DNA of 64,000 nucleotides from Rhodoferax sp. (lineage in GTDB: Bacteria; Pseudomonadota; Gammaproteobacteria; Burkholderiales; Burkholderiaceae_C), in contig PKWM01000034.1 of assembly GCA_003133245.1 (NCBI GenBank), positions 62,001 through 126,000 on the forward strand, given 5' to 3'. Shown here in pieces: positions 17,545 through 26,977 of this stretch. Each line of letters opens with the position of its first letter. Positions within the stretch are counted from its first letter, which is position 1. A program made the position numbers and the translations under genes. The notes beneath the pieces were generated by a model. It made no database searches, was not told the DNA's origin, and saw only the letters and a list, made by a program, of their open reading frames with translations.

Positions 17545-18441
17545 CTACGAGGGAACCAACAAGGCTTGTATCTGCGTTTCCTTGGCAGCCCACAACTGTT
17601 GCGCCCACAGTTGATACGCCTGCCGCACATTGGTATCGCCCGCGTAGTCGGCGCGCGCCAATTCTTGCGGTATCGGCAGCGTCTGCACGCGCACGATCAC
17701 GCGCCTGAGTTTGCCCTGAAGAAATTGCCAAAATTTTGGGACACCATCCGGGTAAACAATCGTGACGTCGAGGATCGCCTGAAACTTGTCGCCCATGGCA
17801 TTGAGCGCCAGCGCCAGGCCGCCGACCTTGGGCTTGAGCAAATGCTTGTAGGGAGATTGTTGGCGCTGGTGTTTGGCCCGGGTAAAGCGCGTGCCTTCCA
17901 TGAAGTTCATCACACTGGTTGGGATCAAGGCAAATTTTTCACAAGCCTTGCGGGTGGTTGCCTGGTCTTTGCCGCGCATCTCGGGGTGTGTTTTCAGAAA
18001 CTCTTCGCTATGCCGGCGCATGAATGGAAACTCGAGCGCCCACCAGGCCAAGCCCATCACCGGCACCCAGATCAGTTGCTGCTTGAGAAAAAACTTGAGC
18101 AGCGGAATGCGCCGGTTGAACAAATGCTGCAACACCAGAATGTCAACCCAGGATTGGTGATTGCAGTTGACTAAATACCAGCTGCGCGCGTTTAGTCCCT
18201 CGATACCCTGCACGTCCCAGACGGTGCGCTGGGTCAGACGCATCCAGCCACTGTTACCCGCTATCCAGGCCTCGGCAATGCGCAACAGAAGGGGGTCGAT
18301 CAAAAGCCGCACCTTCTTCAACGGCAACAACACCTTCAGGATCGAAAAAAACAGCAATATCGGCACCCAGAACAGCACGTTCGCAACCATCAGCACGGTG
18401 GCAATCAGACCGACCAGGGTGGCGGGTAAAAAGTTAAACAT
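17545..18441 (-). CDS. 1-acyl-sn-glycerol-3-phosphate acyltransferase-like protein (PlsC family, YihG-like)
   Basis: Membrane-bound acyltransferase of 298 residues. An N-terminal hydrophobic stretch (about 5-40) is followed by the HX4D catalytic motif His95-Asp100 in NHQSWVD and the glycerol-phosphate-binding EGTRF motif near residue 180. The large C-terminal part matches YihG-type acyltransferases rather than the shorter housekeeping PlsC. Likely substrate is lysophosphatidate or a related lysolipid. The gene is alone, with a dispersed repeat just downstream. Confidence 0.87.
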   Translation of the reverse strand: MFNFLPATLVGLIATVLMVANVLFWVPILLFFSILKVLLPLKKVRLLIDPLLLRIAEAWIAGNSGWMRLTQRTVWDVQGIEGLNARSWYLVNCNHQSWVDILVLQHLFNRRIPLLKFFLKQQLIWVPVMGLAWWALEFPFMRRHSEEFLKTHPEMRGKDQATTRKACEKFALIPTSVMNFMEGTRFTRAKHQRQQSPYKHLLKPKVGGLALALNAMGDKFQAILDVTIVYPDGVPKFWQFLQGKLRRVIVRVQTLPIPQELARADYAGDTNVRQAYQLWAQQLWAAKETQIQALLVPS

Positions 18442-18578
18442 GAAGCGCTTTCAAGTCCGGCATGGGCCAACGATAACGCATTATTGTTTGGCCAAGAAAA
18501 TCCCCCTGACGCTGACTCACCCGGCATAAAACCTTACACTCAACGCCCTCCCCCACTGCGCCTAACATGAAAGAGCAT

Positions 18579-18657
18579 CGTCATTGCGAACGAAGTGAAG
18601 CAATCCATGACCCCGGACTGCGTGGATTGCCGCGTCGCTGCGCTCCTCGCAATGACG
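18579..18657. repeat. Palindromic repeat of the GTCATTGCGA family
   Basis: Inverted arms at 18579-18607 (CGTCATTGCG...GCAATCCA) and 18623-18657 (TGGATTGCC...CAATGACG) flank a 15-base centre. Ends of this type, translating as VIARSAATRQS or DCFTSFAMT, recur in intergenic regions of many unrelated bacteria. It sits about 50 bases upstream of ygiQ, inside an otherwise empty 265-base gap between the acyltransferase and ygiQ. It could act as a bidirectional hairpin. Confidence 0.75.
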
Positions 18658-18707
18658 GTCTTTTTCATGCTTTGGGGTGGCTTTGAGGCCATGACTGCTG
18701 GATTCCC

Positions 18708-20993
18708 ATGACCACCCCCGTTGACGTCTCTTTTTTCCCGCGCGCTGCCAAGCCTTTGAACAGTTACCGCAAGTTCTGGGCGGCGCGCTTGGGTACGGCC
18801 AAATTTTTGCCGATGAGCCGCGCCGAGATGGAGGCGCTGGGCTGGGACAGTTGCGACATTGTGCTGGTCACTGGCGATGCCTACGTGGATCACCCCAGCT
18901 TTGGCATGGCGGTGATCGGGCGCATGCTGGAGGCGCAGGGCTATCGGGTCGGCATCATCGCGCAGCCCGACTGGCACAGCGCCGAGCCGTTCAAGGCGCT
19001 GGGCAAACCGAACCTGTTCTGGGGCGTGACGGCCGGCAATATGGATTCGATGATCAACCGCTACACGGCCGATCGCAAAATCCGCAGCGATGATGCCTAC
19101 ACGCCGGGTGACGTGGCGGGCAAACGACCGGACCGGGCCGCGATTGTCTACAGCCAGCGCTGCCGCGAAGCGTTCAAGGAGGTGCCGATTGTGCTCGGAG
19201 GCATTGAGGGCTCGCTGCGCCGTATCGCGCACTACGACTATTGGAGCGACAAGGTGCGCCGCTCGATCGTGGTCGATGCCAAGTGCGACCTGCTGCTCTA
19301 TGGCAACGCCGAACGCGCCATTGTCGAGATCGCGCACCGGTTGGCGGCGCGTGAGCCGGTGGAGAAAATCACCGATGTGCGCGGCACGGCTTTTGTGCGC
19401 CGCGCCGATGATGAATCGCGCCTGGGCTGGTTTGAGATTGATTCGACCAGCGTCGATGCGCCGGGACGGGTGGAATCGCATATCAGCCCTTACCGTAGCA
19501 CTTCGGAAACCGCAGAATTGGGGTCAGAGCCCAAATCGGTGAAACTCCATTGGCCAGCTCGTATGCATAGCCCCGAATTGGGATCTGACCCCGATTCAGC
19601 TACGTTGCGTGTCAAAGCACCGCCGCGAGCTCGCTCGGTGATTCGCCTGCCCAGCTACGAGCAGGTCAAGGCCGACGCGGTGCTCTACGCGCACGCCAGC
19701 CGCGTGATGCACCTGGAGACCAACCCCGGCAACGCGCGAGCCCTGGTGCAGGCGCATGGCAGCGGCCCCACGGCACGCGATGTCTGGCTCAACCCGCCGC
19801 CGATTCCCCTCACCACCGCCGAGATGGATCTGGTATTCGGCCTGCCTTACGCGCGCAGCCCGCACCCGAGTTATGCCGACGAGCACGGTCGCCATGACGG
19901 CGCCACCAAAATCCCGGCCTGGGAGATGATTCGTTTTAGCGTCAACATCATGCGCGGCTGCTTTGGCGGTTGCACCTTTTGCTCGATCACCGAGCACGAA
20001 GGCCGCATCATCCAGAGCCGCTCCGAAGATTCGGTGATTCGCGAAATTGAAGAAATCCGTGACCAGGTGAAAGGCTTTACCGGCACCATCTCCGACCTGG
20101 GCGGACCGACTGCCAATATGTACCGGCTCGGCTGCAAAAGCCCGCAGATTGAGGCCGCGTGTCGCAAGCCGAGTTGTGTCTATCCTGGCATCTGCCAAAA
20201 CCTGAACACCAACCACGATCCGTTGATCCAGATTTACCGCCATGGTCGTTCGCTCCCGGGCGTCAAGAAAATTTTGATCGGCTCGGGCGTGCGCTACGAC
20301 CTAGCGGTGCAAAGCTCCGAGTACGTCAAGGAGTTGGTGCAGCACCACGTCGGCGGCTACCTCAAGATCGCACCAGAGCACACCGAGCCAGGGCCGCTCA
20401 GCAAGATGATGAAGCCCGGCATTGGCATCTATGACAAGTTCAAAACGCTGTTCGACAAGTTCAGCGCTGAAGCGGGCAAAAAGCAGTTTTTGATCCCCTA
20501 CTTCATCGCCGCGCATCCCGGCACGACCGATGAAGACATGATGCAGCTGGCGCTGTGGCTGAAGAAAAACGGCTTTCGCGCCGACCAGGTCCAAACCTTT
20601 TACCCCAGTCCCATGGCCACCGCCACGGCGATGTACCACAGCGGCAAAAACCCGCTGCACAAAATTACCAGAGACAGCGAGCCGGTGGACATCGTGCGCG
20701 GCGACAAGCGCCGACGCCTGCACAAGGCTTTTTTGCGCTACCACGATCCCAACAACTGGCCGCTGTTGCGCGAAGCCCTGAAAGCGATGGGCCGCGCCGA
20801 TCTGATCGGCAACGGCAAACAGCATTTGATTCCCACTTTTCAGCCCCTGCTGGACGGCAGCTACAGCAGCGCGCGACGGAAAAACTCAAGTCCGGTTCAA
20901 CCGGGGCGCGTGCTCACCCGGCATACCGGTTTGCCACCTGGGCCTAATGGAGGTCCGCTTACCGGTTTGCCGCCAAAGCACATTGCAACTTGA
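18708..20993 (+). CDS. YgiQ family radical SAM protein with an in-frame repeat insertion
   Basis: 761-residue radical SAM enzyme of unknown reaction. The cluster-binding CX3CX2C is Cys418, Cys422 and Cys425 in GCFGGCTFC. The N-terminal UPF0313 region begins [11 protein letters not shown], and a tail [13 protein letters not shown] follows the core. About residues 267-299 (AELGSEPKS to ELGSDPDSA) are encoded by the 97-bp element at 19508-19604. They fall in the variable linker between [13 protein letters not shown] and [13 protein letters not shown]. The frame is preserved, so the protein is probably functional. The 3' end overlaps the convergent histidine kinase gene by 35 bases. Confidence 0.92.
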   Translation: MTTPVDVSFFPRAAKPLNSYRKFWAARLGTAKFLPMSRAEMEALGWDSCDIVLVTGDAYVDHPSFGMAVIGRMLEAQGYRVGIIAQPDWHSAEPFKALGKPNLFWGVTAGNMDSMINRYTADRKIRSDDAYTPGDVAGKRPDRAAIVYSQRCREAFKEVPIVLGGIEGSLRRIAHYDYWSDKVRRSIVVDAKCDLLLYGNAERAIVEIAHRLAAREPVEKITDVRGTAFVRRADDESRLGWFEIDSTSVDAPGRVESHISPYRSTSETAELGSEPKSVKLHWPARMHSPELGSDPDSATLRVKAPPRARSVIRLPSYEQVKADAVLYAHASRVMHLETNPGNARALVQAHGSGPTARDVWLNPPPIPLTTAEMDLVFGLPYARSPHPSYADEHGRHDGATKIPAWEMIRFSVNIMRGCFGGCTFCSITEHEGRIIQSRSEDSVIREIEEIRDQVKGFTGTISDLGGPTANMYRLGCKSPQIEAACRKPSCVYPGICQNLNTNHDPLIQIYRHGRSLPGVKKILIGSGVRYDLAVQSSEYVKELVQHHVGGYLKIAPEHTEPGPLSKMMKPGIGIYDKFKTLFDKFSAEAGKKQFLIPYFIAAHPGTTDEDMMQLALWLKKNGFRADQVQTFYPSPMATATAMYHSGKNPLHKITRDSEPVDIVRGDKRRRLHKAFLRYHDPNNWPLLREALKAMGRADLIGNGKQHLIPTFQPLLDGSYSSARRKNSSPVQPGRVLTRHTGLPPGPNGGPLTGLPPKHIAT
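19508..19604 (+). repeat. 97-bp dispersed element, copy 2 (inside ygiQ)
   Basis: Second copy of the element at 17436-17532, in opposite orientation, lying wholly inside the ygiQ coding sequence. Its two ends encode near-identical peptides (ELGSEP and ELGSDP), a result of the inverted end sequences. No stop codon is introduced. Sequence identity to copy 1 ends sharply at both borders, so the shared unit is 97 bases. Confidence 0.85.
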
Positions 20994-22284
20994 TGCTGGC
21001 CACCAGCCCTCCATCGGCGGCATTGCTCAAAGCAAACTTGCCACCCATGCGCGCAATGGTTTTCTCGACGATGGCCAGCCCCAGTCCGGCCCCGTTGGCG
21101 GCGGTGCGGGCCGATTCGCCTCGGTAAAACGGCGTCGTCAGGTTGTTCATCTGTGCTTCTGAAACGCCGATGCCGTGATCACGTAACCTGATCAATACCC
21201 ACTTGTCTCGTGCTTTGGCGGCAATATCGACCATGGCTACGCCGGTCTCCACCGACTTGCCGTAACGAAGGGCATTTTCCAGCAGATTGGTGATCACCCG
21301 GCCCAGTTCAACCGCGTCGCCGAGTACCGCGAGACCGTCACTGAGTTCCAGCCTGATACGCAGATCGGTTCGATTTTGAAAGCCAAAAATACAGGCGTCG
21401 ATGACTTCTTTCAGACTGACGTTTTCCAAGCTGGCGTTGCCGGGGCGAGCGTAATCGAGAAACTTGCCGATGATGGCGTCGAGTTGGGAGATGTCGGCCG
21501 CCATGTGGGAACGGGCATCGGCGTCGGCAACGCTGAGCTCGGTTTCCAGTCGCAAACGGGCCAGTGGTGTACGCAAGTCATGTGAAATACCGGCCAGCAT
21601 GACAGAGCGATTCTGCTCGATTTTTGCGAGGGTCTGGGTCATGCGGTTAAAACCGATATTGACCGCACGAATCTCTCTGGTCACCACCGATTCGTCGAGT
21701 CGACTGGCCTCAAAATCGCCGTCGCGCACGCGGCTGGTGGCCAGCGACAACTGCCTGAGGGGACGATTGATCAAGCGGGTGATCAGAGCCGCCCCGACCA
21801 GCGACAGCGCAACGGCCACAACCAACCAGATCAGCCAGCTGCGTCCGGCACCAGGATTGAAGCGAGCGCGGTCGGTGAGCATCCAGTAATCGTCACCGTC
21901 AATGACGAAACCAACCCAGAGCCCATCCTCGTGGTTGACCCGGTTGGCCAGCACCGTACCCGGGCCAAGCCGCCCCTCAAGCTCCTGCGTGATGCGTTGG
22001 CCCAGCGCATCGGTATCAAACGGTTCAAAGGTGTCGCCGGGTTCGCGCGGCACAATGCGCAAGCCCTCCTGCTCGGTCATGGTTTTGAGGAGCGAGACAC
22101 GATTGATGGCATCCGAGTGAATCAGCGCGGCGCGGCTCAAGTTAACCAGCGACGCAATTTGCTGCGCGGTCTGAATCGCGCGTGGCTCAAAATCGAGCGC
22201 GCGCAGGGTCTGTAGCCAGGCGGCAATGCTGCCCAGCAGCAGCAGCGCCAACAGAAAAAAAGTGCGCCAAAAAAGACTTCTCAA
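20959..22284 (-). CDS. Sensor histidine kinase, EnvZ-like
   Basis: 441-residue inner-membrane kinase. Transmembrane segments lie near 7-27 and 148-170 and flank a periplasmic sensor of about 120 residues. A HAMP domain follows (about 170-222), then the phosphoacceptor His235 in [15 protein letters not shown] box [10 protein letters not shown]1 DHGIGV and G2 GAGLGLAIV. The H-box type matches EnvZ/RstB-like kinases. The ATG overlaps the response regulator stop (ATGA). The stimulus is unknown; osmotic or envelope sensing is only an analogy. Confidence 0.92.
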   Translation of the reverse strand: MRSLFWRTFFLLALLLLGSIAAWLQTLRALDFEPRAIQTAQQIASLVNLSRAALIHSDAINRVSLLKTMTEQEGLRIVPREPGDTFEPFDTDALGQRITQELEGRLGPGTVLANRVNHEDGLWVGFVIDGDDYWMLTDRARFNPGAGRSWLIWLVVAVALSLVGAALITRLINRPLRQLSLATSRVRDGDFEASRLDESVVTREIRAVNIGFNRMTQTLAKIEQNRSVMLAGISHDLRTPLARLRLETELSVADADARSHMAADISQLDAIIGKFLDYARPGNASLENVSLKEVIDACIFGFQNRTDLRIRLELSDGLAVLGDAVELGRVITNLLENALRYGKSVETGVAMVDIAAKARDKWVLIRLRDHGIGVSEAQMNNLTTPFYRGESARTAANGAGLGLAIVEKTIARMGGKFALSNAADGGLVASIKLQCALAANR

Positions 22285-23012
22285 CTGGCACCATCAGGAA
22301 CAAAAACATAACCCACGCCCCAGACCGTCTGTATGTAGCGCGGGGCGGCAACATCGACTTCAATCAGTTTGCGTAAACGCGAAACTTGCACATCCAGACT
22401 GCGGTCAAAGGGCTCAAACTCGCGTCCGCGTGCCAATTGGGCCAGTTTCTCTCGCGAAAGCGGCTGGCGTGGGTGACGCACGAGCGCTTTAAGCATGGCA
22501 AATTCGCCGCTGGTCAAAGCTAAATCCTGATTGTCTTTGCATAGCGTGCGCGCACCCAGGTCAAACATAAACGAGCCAAAGCGCACCACTTCGTTTTCGC
22601 TTGATGGCGCGCCCGGAGCTTCGTGCGTGGGACGACGCCGCAGCACCGCACGAATGCGCGCCAGCAGCTCCCGCGGATTAAAAGGTTTGCCCAGGTAGTC
22701 ATCGGCACCGATTTCCAGGCCAACGATGCGATCCACATCTTCTCCTTTGGCAGTTAGCATGAGAATGGGCGTGTGATCATTGGCGCCGCGCAAACGGCGA
22801 CAAATCGACAAGCCATCCTCACCGGGCAGCATCAAGTCAAGCACAATCAAATCGACCGGCTCACGCTGCAAAATGCGCGTTAGCGCCTTGCCATCCTCAG
22901 CCTGCAAAACGACAAAACCCTCTTGCGTCAAATAGCGTCGCAGCAGGTCACGAATGCGTGCATCATCATCGCAAATCAATATCTTGTCGCTTCGGCGTGG
23001 GGTTTGGCTCAT
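22281..23012 (-). CDS. OmpR-family response regulator
   Basis: 243 residues: receiver domain (about 10-125) with the acidic pocket CDDD, phospho-acceptor Asp59 in VLDLMLPGEDG and Lys in GKPFNP, then a winged-helix DNA-binding domain (about 140-240) ending RYIQTVWGVGYVFVP. First gene of the pair with the downstream kinase. It closely resembles the OmpR type rather than PhoB. Targets cannot be inferred here. Confidence 0.93.
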   Translation of the reverse strand: MSQTPRRSDKILICDDDARIRDLLRRYLTQEGFVVLQAEDGKALTRILQREPVDLIVLDLMLPGEDGLSICRRLRGANDHTPILMLTAKGEDVDRIVGLEIGADDYLGKPFNPRELLARIRAVLRRRPTHEAPGAPSSENEVVRFGSFMFDLGARTLCKDNQDLALTSGEFAMLKALVRHPRQPLSREKLAQLARGREFEPFDRSLDVQVSRLRKLIEVDVAAPRYIQTVWGVGYVFVPDGAS

Positions 23013-23151
23013 GATGAATCCAGGTTAAATTTGTAACAGAGGCGATTTTGCAGGTTTGTTTTTGTGAATTGTGAAAGACAGGACTAAACATTGACACACT
23101 GTTACATATCTTGCTGGTGCCGACCCGTTAATTTGGGGTTATGTTCCAGTC

Positions 23152-23463
23152 ATGAAGTATTGGAGCCTATTCCTGCTGACCGGTTTGGTCAGTCCGCAAG
23201 CGTTGCCCCAGCAACCCTCGCGACGAGAATCGACGGTGCTTCAAACGCCTGAGCAACAGAGGCGCGCCGAGTTGCGCTCAGCTTTGCAGGCACCGCGTGA
23301 GCGGACGCTGACCAACGTTGACTCAGGAGCCCAAACCCAAGGCCATGAAGTGCCTCGGGCCCAGGAGCGTCATTTATCGGAGCAGGAACGTGCCGACCTG
23401 CGTCAACAATTACGCCAGCAGGGCCGTGGTGCCAAAGAAAATCGCCTTAAAACCACAGATTAA
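23152..23463 (+). CDS. Small putative secreted protein, unknown function
   Basis: 103 residues. The N-terminus (MKYWSLFLLTGLVSPQALPQQ) looks like a signal peptide with possible cleavage near residue 20. The rest is very polar, rich in Gln, Arg and Glu, with two similar stretches (TPEQQRRAELRSAL and SEQERADLRQQLRQQ) that could be short helices. No family recognised. It is divergent from the OmpR-like regulator, 139 bases away. Its stop overlaps the convergent DedA gene by 4 bases. Confidence 0.6.
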   Translation: MKYWSLFLLTGLVSPQALPQQPSRRESTVLQTPEQQRRAELRSALQAPRERTLTNVDSGAQTQGHEVPRAQERHLSEQERADLRQQLRQQGRGAKENRLKTTD

Positions 23464-24101
23464 AGCGGTTTTCGGCGCGACCTCCAGGCACTGAGCATGA
23501 TCACCAGGCCCGGAATCAAAATCATGGCCCAGATGATTTTGTCCAGATTCTCTTTCACGAATGGTAAGTTGCCAAAGAAATAGCCGATGGTGATGATGCC
23601 CACCACCCAGAGCGTGCCGCCCGTCACATCGAACCAGGTGAAGCGGGAGCGGCTCATCTGCGCCACACCGGCTACAAACGGTGCAAAGGTGCGCAAAAAC
23701 GGCATGAAACGCGCGGCGACCAAGGTGATGCCGCCATAGCGTTCATAAAAATCGTGCGCCCGGTCGAACGCCGCTTTGTTGAACAGGCGCGAGTCCTCCC
23801 ACTTGAAGACCCGGGGACCGAAATAGCGGCCGATGGTGTAGTTGGACTGATTGCCCAGCACGGCGGCGCTTAACAGCACCGCCACCGACACGGGGTAACT
23901 CATCAGCCCGACACCGCACATGGCACCGACCACAAACAGGAGAGAATCACCCGGCAAAAACGGCATCACCACCAGGCCGGTTTCCACAAAGATGATCAAA
24001 AAAAGCAATGCATAAACCCAGATGCCATAGTTCTGCACAAACAACTCCAGGTGCTTGTCCACGTGCAGGATGAAGTCGAAGAGTGAAGCGATGATTTCCA
24101 T
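23460..24101 (-). CDS. DedA family membrane protein
   Basis: 213-residue inner-membrane protein of the DedA/SNARE-associated family, whose members act in lipid carrier recycling and membrane homeostasis. Recognisable stretches are FVETGLVVMPFLPGDSLLF, the conserved GNQSNYTIGRYFG, and the arginine motif ARFMPFLRTFAPFVAG. The length and four-to-five helix pattern are typical. Monocistronic and divergent from mutL. Confidence 0.92.
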   Translation of the reverse strand: MEIIASLFDFILHVDKHLELFVQNYGIWVYALLFLIIFVETGLVVMPFLPGDSLLFVVGAMCGVGLMSYPVSVAVLLSAAVLGNQSNYTIGRYFGPRVFKWEDSRLFNKAAFDRAHDFYERYGGITLVAARFMPFLRTFAPFVAGVAQMSRSRFTWFDVTGGTLWVVGIITIGYFFGNLPFVKENLDKIIWAMILIPGLVIMLSAWRSRRKPL

Positions 24102-24177
24102 GGGGCTGAATTATCCCTGCACGGCAAGTTTGCCAACAGGCCCGGTTAGTGGGGCAAAGTCTCCCTAAAATGCAGCG

Positions 24178-26055
24178 GTGAATCCTGACCCCTCTTTTCC
24201 CCCTGCCCGCCGACCCATCCGTGAACTGCCCGACGAGCTGATCAGCCAGATTGCTGCCGGTGAAGTGGTTGAGCGCCCGGCCTCGGTGGTGCGCGAGTTG
24301 CTGGACAACGCGCTTGACGCCGGTGCCACGCAAATCACCGTGCGACTCATGGCCGGCGGCGTACGACTGATCTCAGTGGAAGACGATGGCTTGGGCATCT
24401 TGCCTGAAGAACTTGGCGTTGCACTAAAACGCCACGCCACCAGCAAGATTGACAGCCTCTCGGAACTTGAATCGGTCGGCACCCTGGGTTTTCGCGGCGA
24501 GGCGCTGGCAGCCATCAATTCGATAGCCGACTGCGCGCTGCTGTCACGCGTAGCCGGTCAAGCCCATGCTTGCCGCCTCGATGGTCGCAGTGGCGAGATG
24601 CAAGCTGCAGCGCGCGGCCCGGGGACCACGGTCGAAGTCAAGGAGCTGTTTTTCAGCACCCCGGCGCGACGCAAATTTCTTAAATCCGATGCCACTGAAC
24701 TGGCGCATTGCATCGAGGCTGTACGCCGCCAGGCGTTGGCCCGGCCCGATGTCGGCTTTGCCATTTGGCATGAGGGCAAGCTGGTGCAACAGTGGCGACG
24801 TTGTGCTGAGCAGCGCAACAGTCTGCCCGCGCTGGAGCAACGCGTGGCCGATGTACTCGGCAGCGATTTTGTCGAGCGCTCGCTGTGGGTGGACTACCAG
24901 ACCAGCATCAGCCCCGGCCGTTCCGACAACATGGCGCGCATCCGGGTTTGGGGCCGCGTCGGCATTCCAGACGCCGCGCGCACCCGCGCCGACCAGCAGT
25001 TTGCCTACGTCAACGGGCGCTTTGTGCGCGATAAAGTCATCGGTCACGCCGCCCGCAGTGCTTATGAAGATGTGCTGCACGGTCAGCGCCAGCCCGTTTA
25101 TGCGCTGTATGTCGAAATTGAGCCAGCGCGGGTGGATGTGAACGTCCATCCAACCAAGATTGAGGTGCGATTCAGAGACAGCCGCGAAGTACACCAGGCG
25201 GTGCGCCACGCCGTGCAGGATGCGCTGGCGGCCCCGCGTGCAGGCAGCAGCCAGCCGTCGGGCGCTTTCACACCGGTGCCCGCCGCGCGCTCAGACATCG
25301 ACGAACACAACAATGTGTACGCGCCGACAAGTATTCATTTTGCTACGGCCAGCGGCCACCAGGTAAGCGACCTGGGCGCGCTGTGGAACGCCGCTGCCGT
25401 TCACACCGAGCCAGCCGAAGTGAGCGCAACCCAAGCCAGCGGCGACTGGCCACTAGGCCGGGCACTGGCCCAACTGCAAGGCATCTACATCCTGGCCGAA
25501 AACGCGCAGGGTCTGATCATTGTCGATATGCACGCCGCCCACGAACGCATCGTCTATGAGCGGCTCAAGACACAGTTTGGCGCAGACCAGGGTGGCCCAG
25601 GTGCGGCCCACCCCAGCCTGTCGAGTCAGCCGCTGCTGCTACCGGCCACCTTTGCCGCAACCGCCACTGAAATCGCCACGGCCGAAGACTATGCCGACAG
25701 CCTGCAAAGGCTAGGGCTTGAGATCACCGCTTTTTCAAACCAAACCTTGGCTGTGCGGGCGGTGCCCAGCGCACTGGTTCAAGGCGACGCGGTCGAGTTG
25801 GCACGGGCAGTGCTGGCCGAATTGGCCCAGCACGAGGCCAGCGGCGTGATTGAGCGAGCTCAAAACGAGTTGTTCTCGACCATGGCCTGCCACGGTGCGG
25901 TACGCGCCAATCGTCATTTGACGTTGGAAGAAATGAACGCGCTGTTGCGCCAGATGGAGGTCACCAAGCGATCCGATCAATGCAACCACGGGCGGCCAAC
26001 CTGGCGACAAATCAAGCTCAGCGAGTTGGATGCCTGGTTTTTGCGCGGGCGTTAA
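24178..26055 (+). CDS. mutL: DNA mismatch repair protein MutL (endonuclease type)
   Basis: Couples MutS mismatch recognition to strand removal. The 625 residues start at a GTG. The N-terminal GHKL ATPase has QIAAGEVVERPASVVREL with the catalytic Glu retained, DNALDAGA, DDGLGI and GFRGEAL. A variable linker spans about 335-430. The C-terminal domain carries the endonuclease metal motif DMHAAHERIVYE from Asp450, ACHGAVRANRHL, and QCNHGRPTW. This motif set fits MutH-independent repair with MutL nicking. No gene follows in the same operon until hpnC, 42 bases on. Confidence 0.95.
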   Translation: MNPDPSFPPARRPIRELPDELISQIAAGEVVERPASVVRELLDNALDAGATQITVRLMAGGVRLISVEDDGLGILPEELGVALKRHATSKIDSLSELESVGTLGFRGEALAAINSIADCALLSRVAGQAHACRLDGRSGEMQAAARGPGTTVEVKELFFSTPARRKFLKSDATELAHCIEAVRRQALARPDVGFAIWHEGKLVQQWRRCAEQRNSLPALEQRVADVLGSDFVERSLWVDYQTSISPGRSDNMARIRVWGRVGIPDAARTRADQQFAYVNGRFVRDKVIGHAARSAYEDVLHGQRQPVYALYVEIEPARVDVNVHPTKIEVRFRDSREVHQAVRHAVQDALAAPRAGSSQPSGAFTPVPAARSDIDEHNNVYAPTSIHFATASGHQVSDLGALWNAAAVHTEPAEVSATQASGDWPLGRALAQLQGIYILAENAQGLIIVDMHAAHERIVYERLKTQFGADQGGPGAAHPSLSSQPLLLPATFAATATEIATAEDYADSLQRLGLEITAFSNQTLAVRAVPSALVQGDAVELARAVLAELAQHEASGVIERAQNELFSTMACHGAVRANRHLTLEEMNALLRQMEVTKRSDQCNHGRPTWRQIKLSELDAWFLRGR

Positions 26056-26097
26056 GATCCAATCGTCGAACCCTGTTGCAAACAAAACTACCTCACC

Positions 26098-26967
26098 ATG
26101 CAGCTGCCCGCAACCGATTGCCAAGCTCTGTCAGCGCCGACCAAGCACTATGAGAACTTCCCGGTTGCTTCTTTTTTGTGCCCGGCACACCTGCGCGCCG
26201 CAGTCATGGCGATCTATCACTTTGCCCGCACCGCGGATGATCTAGCCGATGAGGGCGACGCCACCCCGCAAGAGCGGCTGCAAGACTTGCAAGCCTACCG
26301 CCAGGACTTGATCGCGGCCGCTGAGTTGACCACCAGCGTGAGCCAGCGCTGGCCCCAGGCGTTCGAAGCGCTACAGCAGGCCATTCAAAAATACAAACTA
26401 CCCACGCAGCTCTTGCACGATCTGCTTGACGCGTTTGAACAGGACGTGCTCAAGACGCGCGACGGCACCAGTTACACCAGCCAGGCCGAGTTGCTGGATT
26501 ATTGCAGCCGATCGGCCAATCCCGTAGGACGCCTGCTACTGCACCTCTACGGTGTGACGGACGCGCAGGTACTGCAATTAAGCGACCACATTTGCAGTGC
26601 TTTGCAACTCATCAACTTCTGGCAAGACCCGAGCCTCGATTTGCCACGCGAGCGCAACTATTTTGTGCAGGAAGATTGCATCCGTTTTGGCGTTTTACCG
26701 GCCGATTTGCTGGCCTGCCGACAAACCCCAGCCAGCACGCGCTTGATCGCTGCCAATGCAGCTACTGCCAGAGCCCTGCTGCTCAAGGGCGCACCGCTGG
26801 TCCGCCTGATCGCCGGACGCGCCGGTTGGGAACTGCGCCTGGTGGTGCAAGGCGGTCTGCGTATTTTGGACAAGATTGAAGCGCTGCACTTTGCCACGCT
26901 GGTGCAGCGCCCCGTGCTGAAATGGTGGGATGCACCGATTCTGTTGTGGCGCGCCCAGTGGATGTGA
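26098..26967 (+). CDS. hpnC: Hydroxysqualene synthase HpnC
   Basis: Squalene/phytoene synthase family protein of 289 residues. In the HpnCDE route HpnD makes presqualene diphosphate and HpnC converts it to hydroxysqualene. The first aspartate-rich motif is ARTADDLADEGD (Asp47, Asp48), and the second is around INFWQDPSLDLPRERNYF. First gene of hpnC-hpnD-hpnE-acylase on the plus strand. No hopene cyclase is in the window, so the pathway must finish elsewhere. Confidence 0.93.
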   Translation: MQLPATDCQALSAPTKHYENFPVASFLCPAHLRAAVMAIYHFARTADDLADEGDATPQERLQDLQAYRQDLIAAAELTTSVSQRWPQAFEALQQAIQKYKLPTQLLHDLLDAFEQDVLKTRDGTSYTSQAELLDYCSRSANPVGRLLLHLYGVTDAQVLQLSDHICSALQLINFWQDPSLDLPRERNYFVQEDCIRFGVLPADLLACRQTPASTRLIAANAATARALLLKGAPLVRLIAGRAGWELRLVVQGGLRILDKIEALHFATLVQRPVLKWWDAPILLWRAQWM

Positions 26968-26977
26968 CAATAGCGTG

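Noticed and set aside
18540..19481. Minus-strand open frame of 313 codons
   Set aside because: Antisense to ygiQ; it only gains length by reading through the palindromic repeat at 18579-18657.
24178..24330. Possible loss of the catalytic Glu in MutL (LLDNALDAG instead of LVENSLDAG)
   Set aside because: By position the changed residue corresponds to E. coli Glu32. The catalytic Glu29 equivalent (VVREL) and the Mg-binding Asn are kept, so this is a conservative lineage difference.
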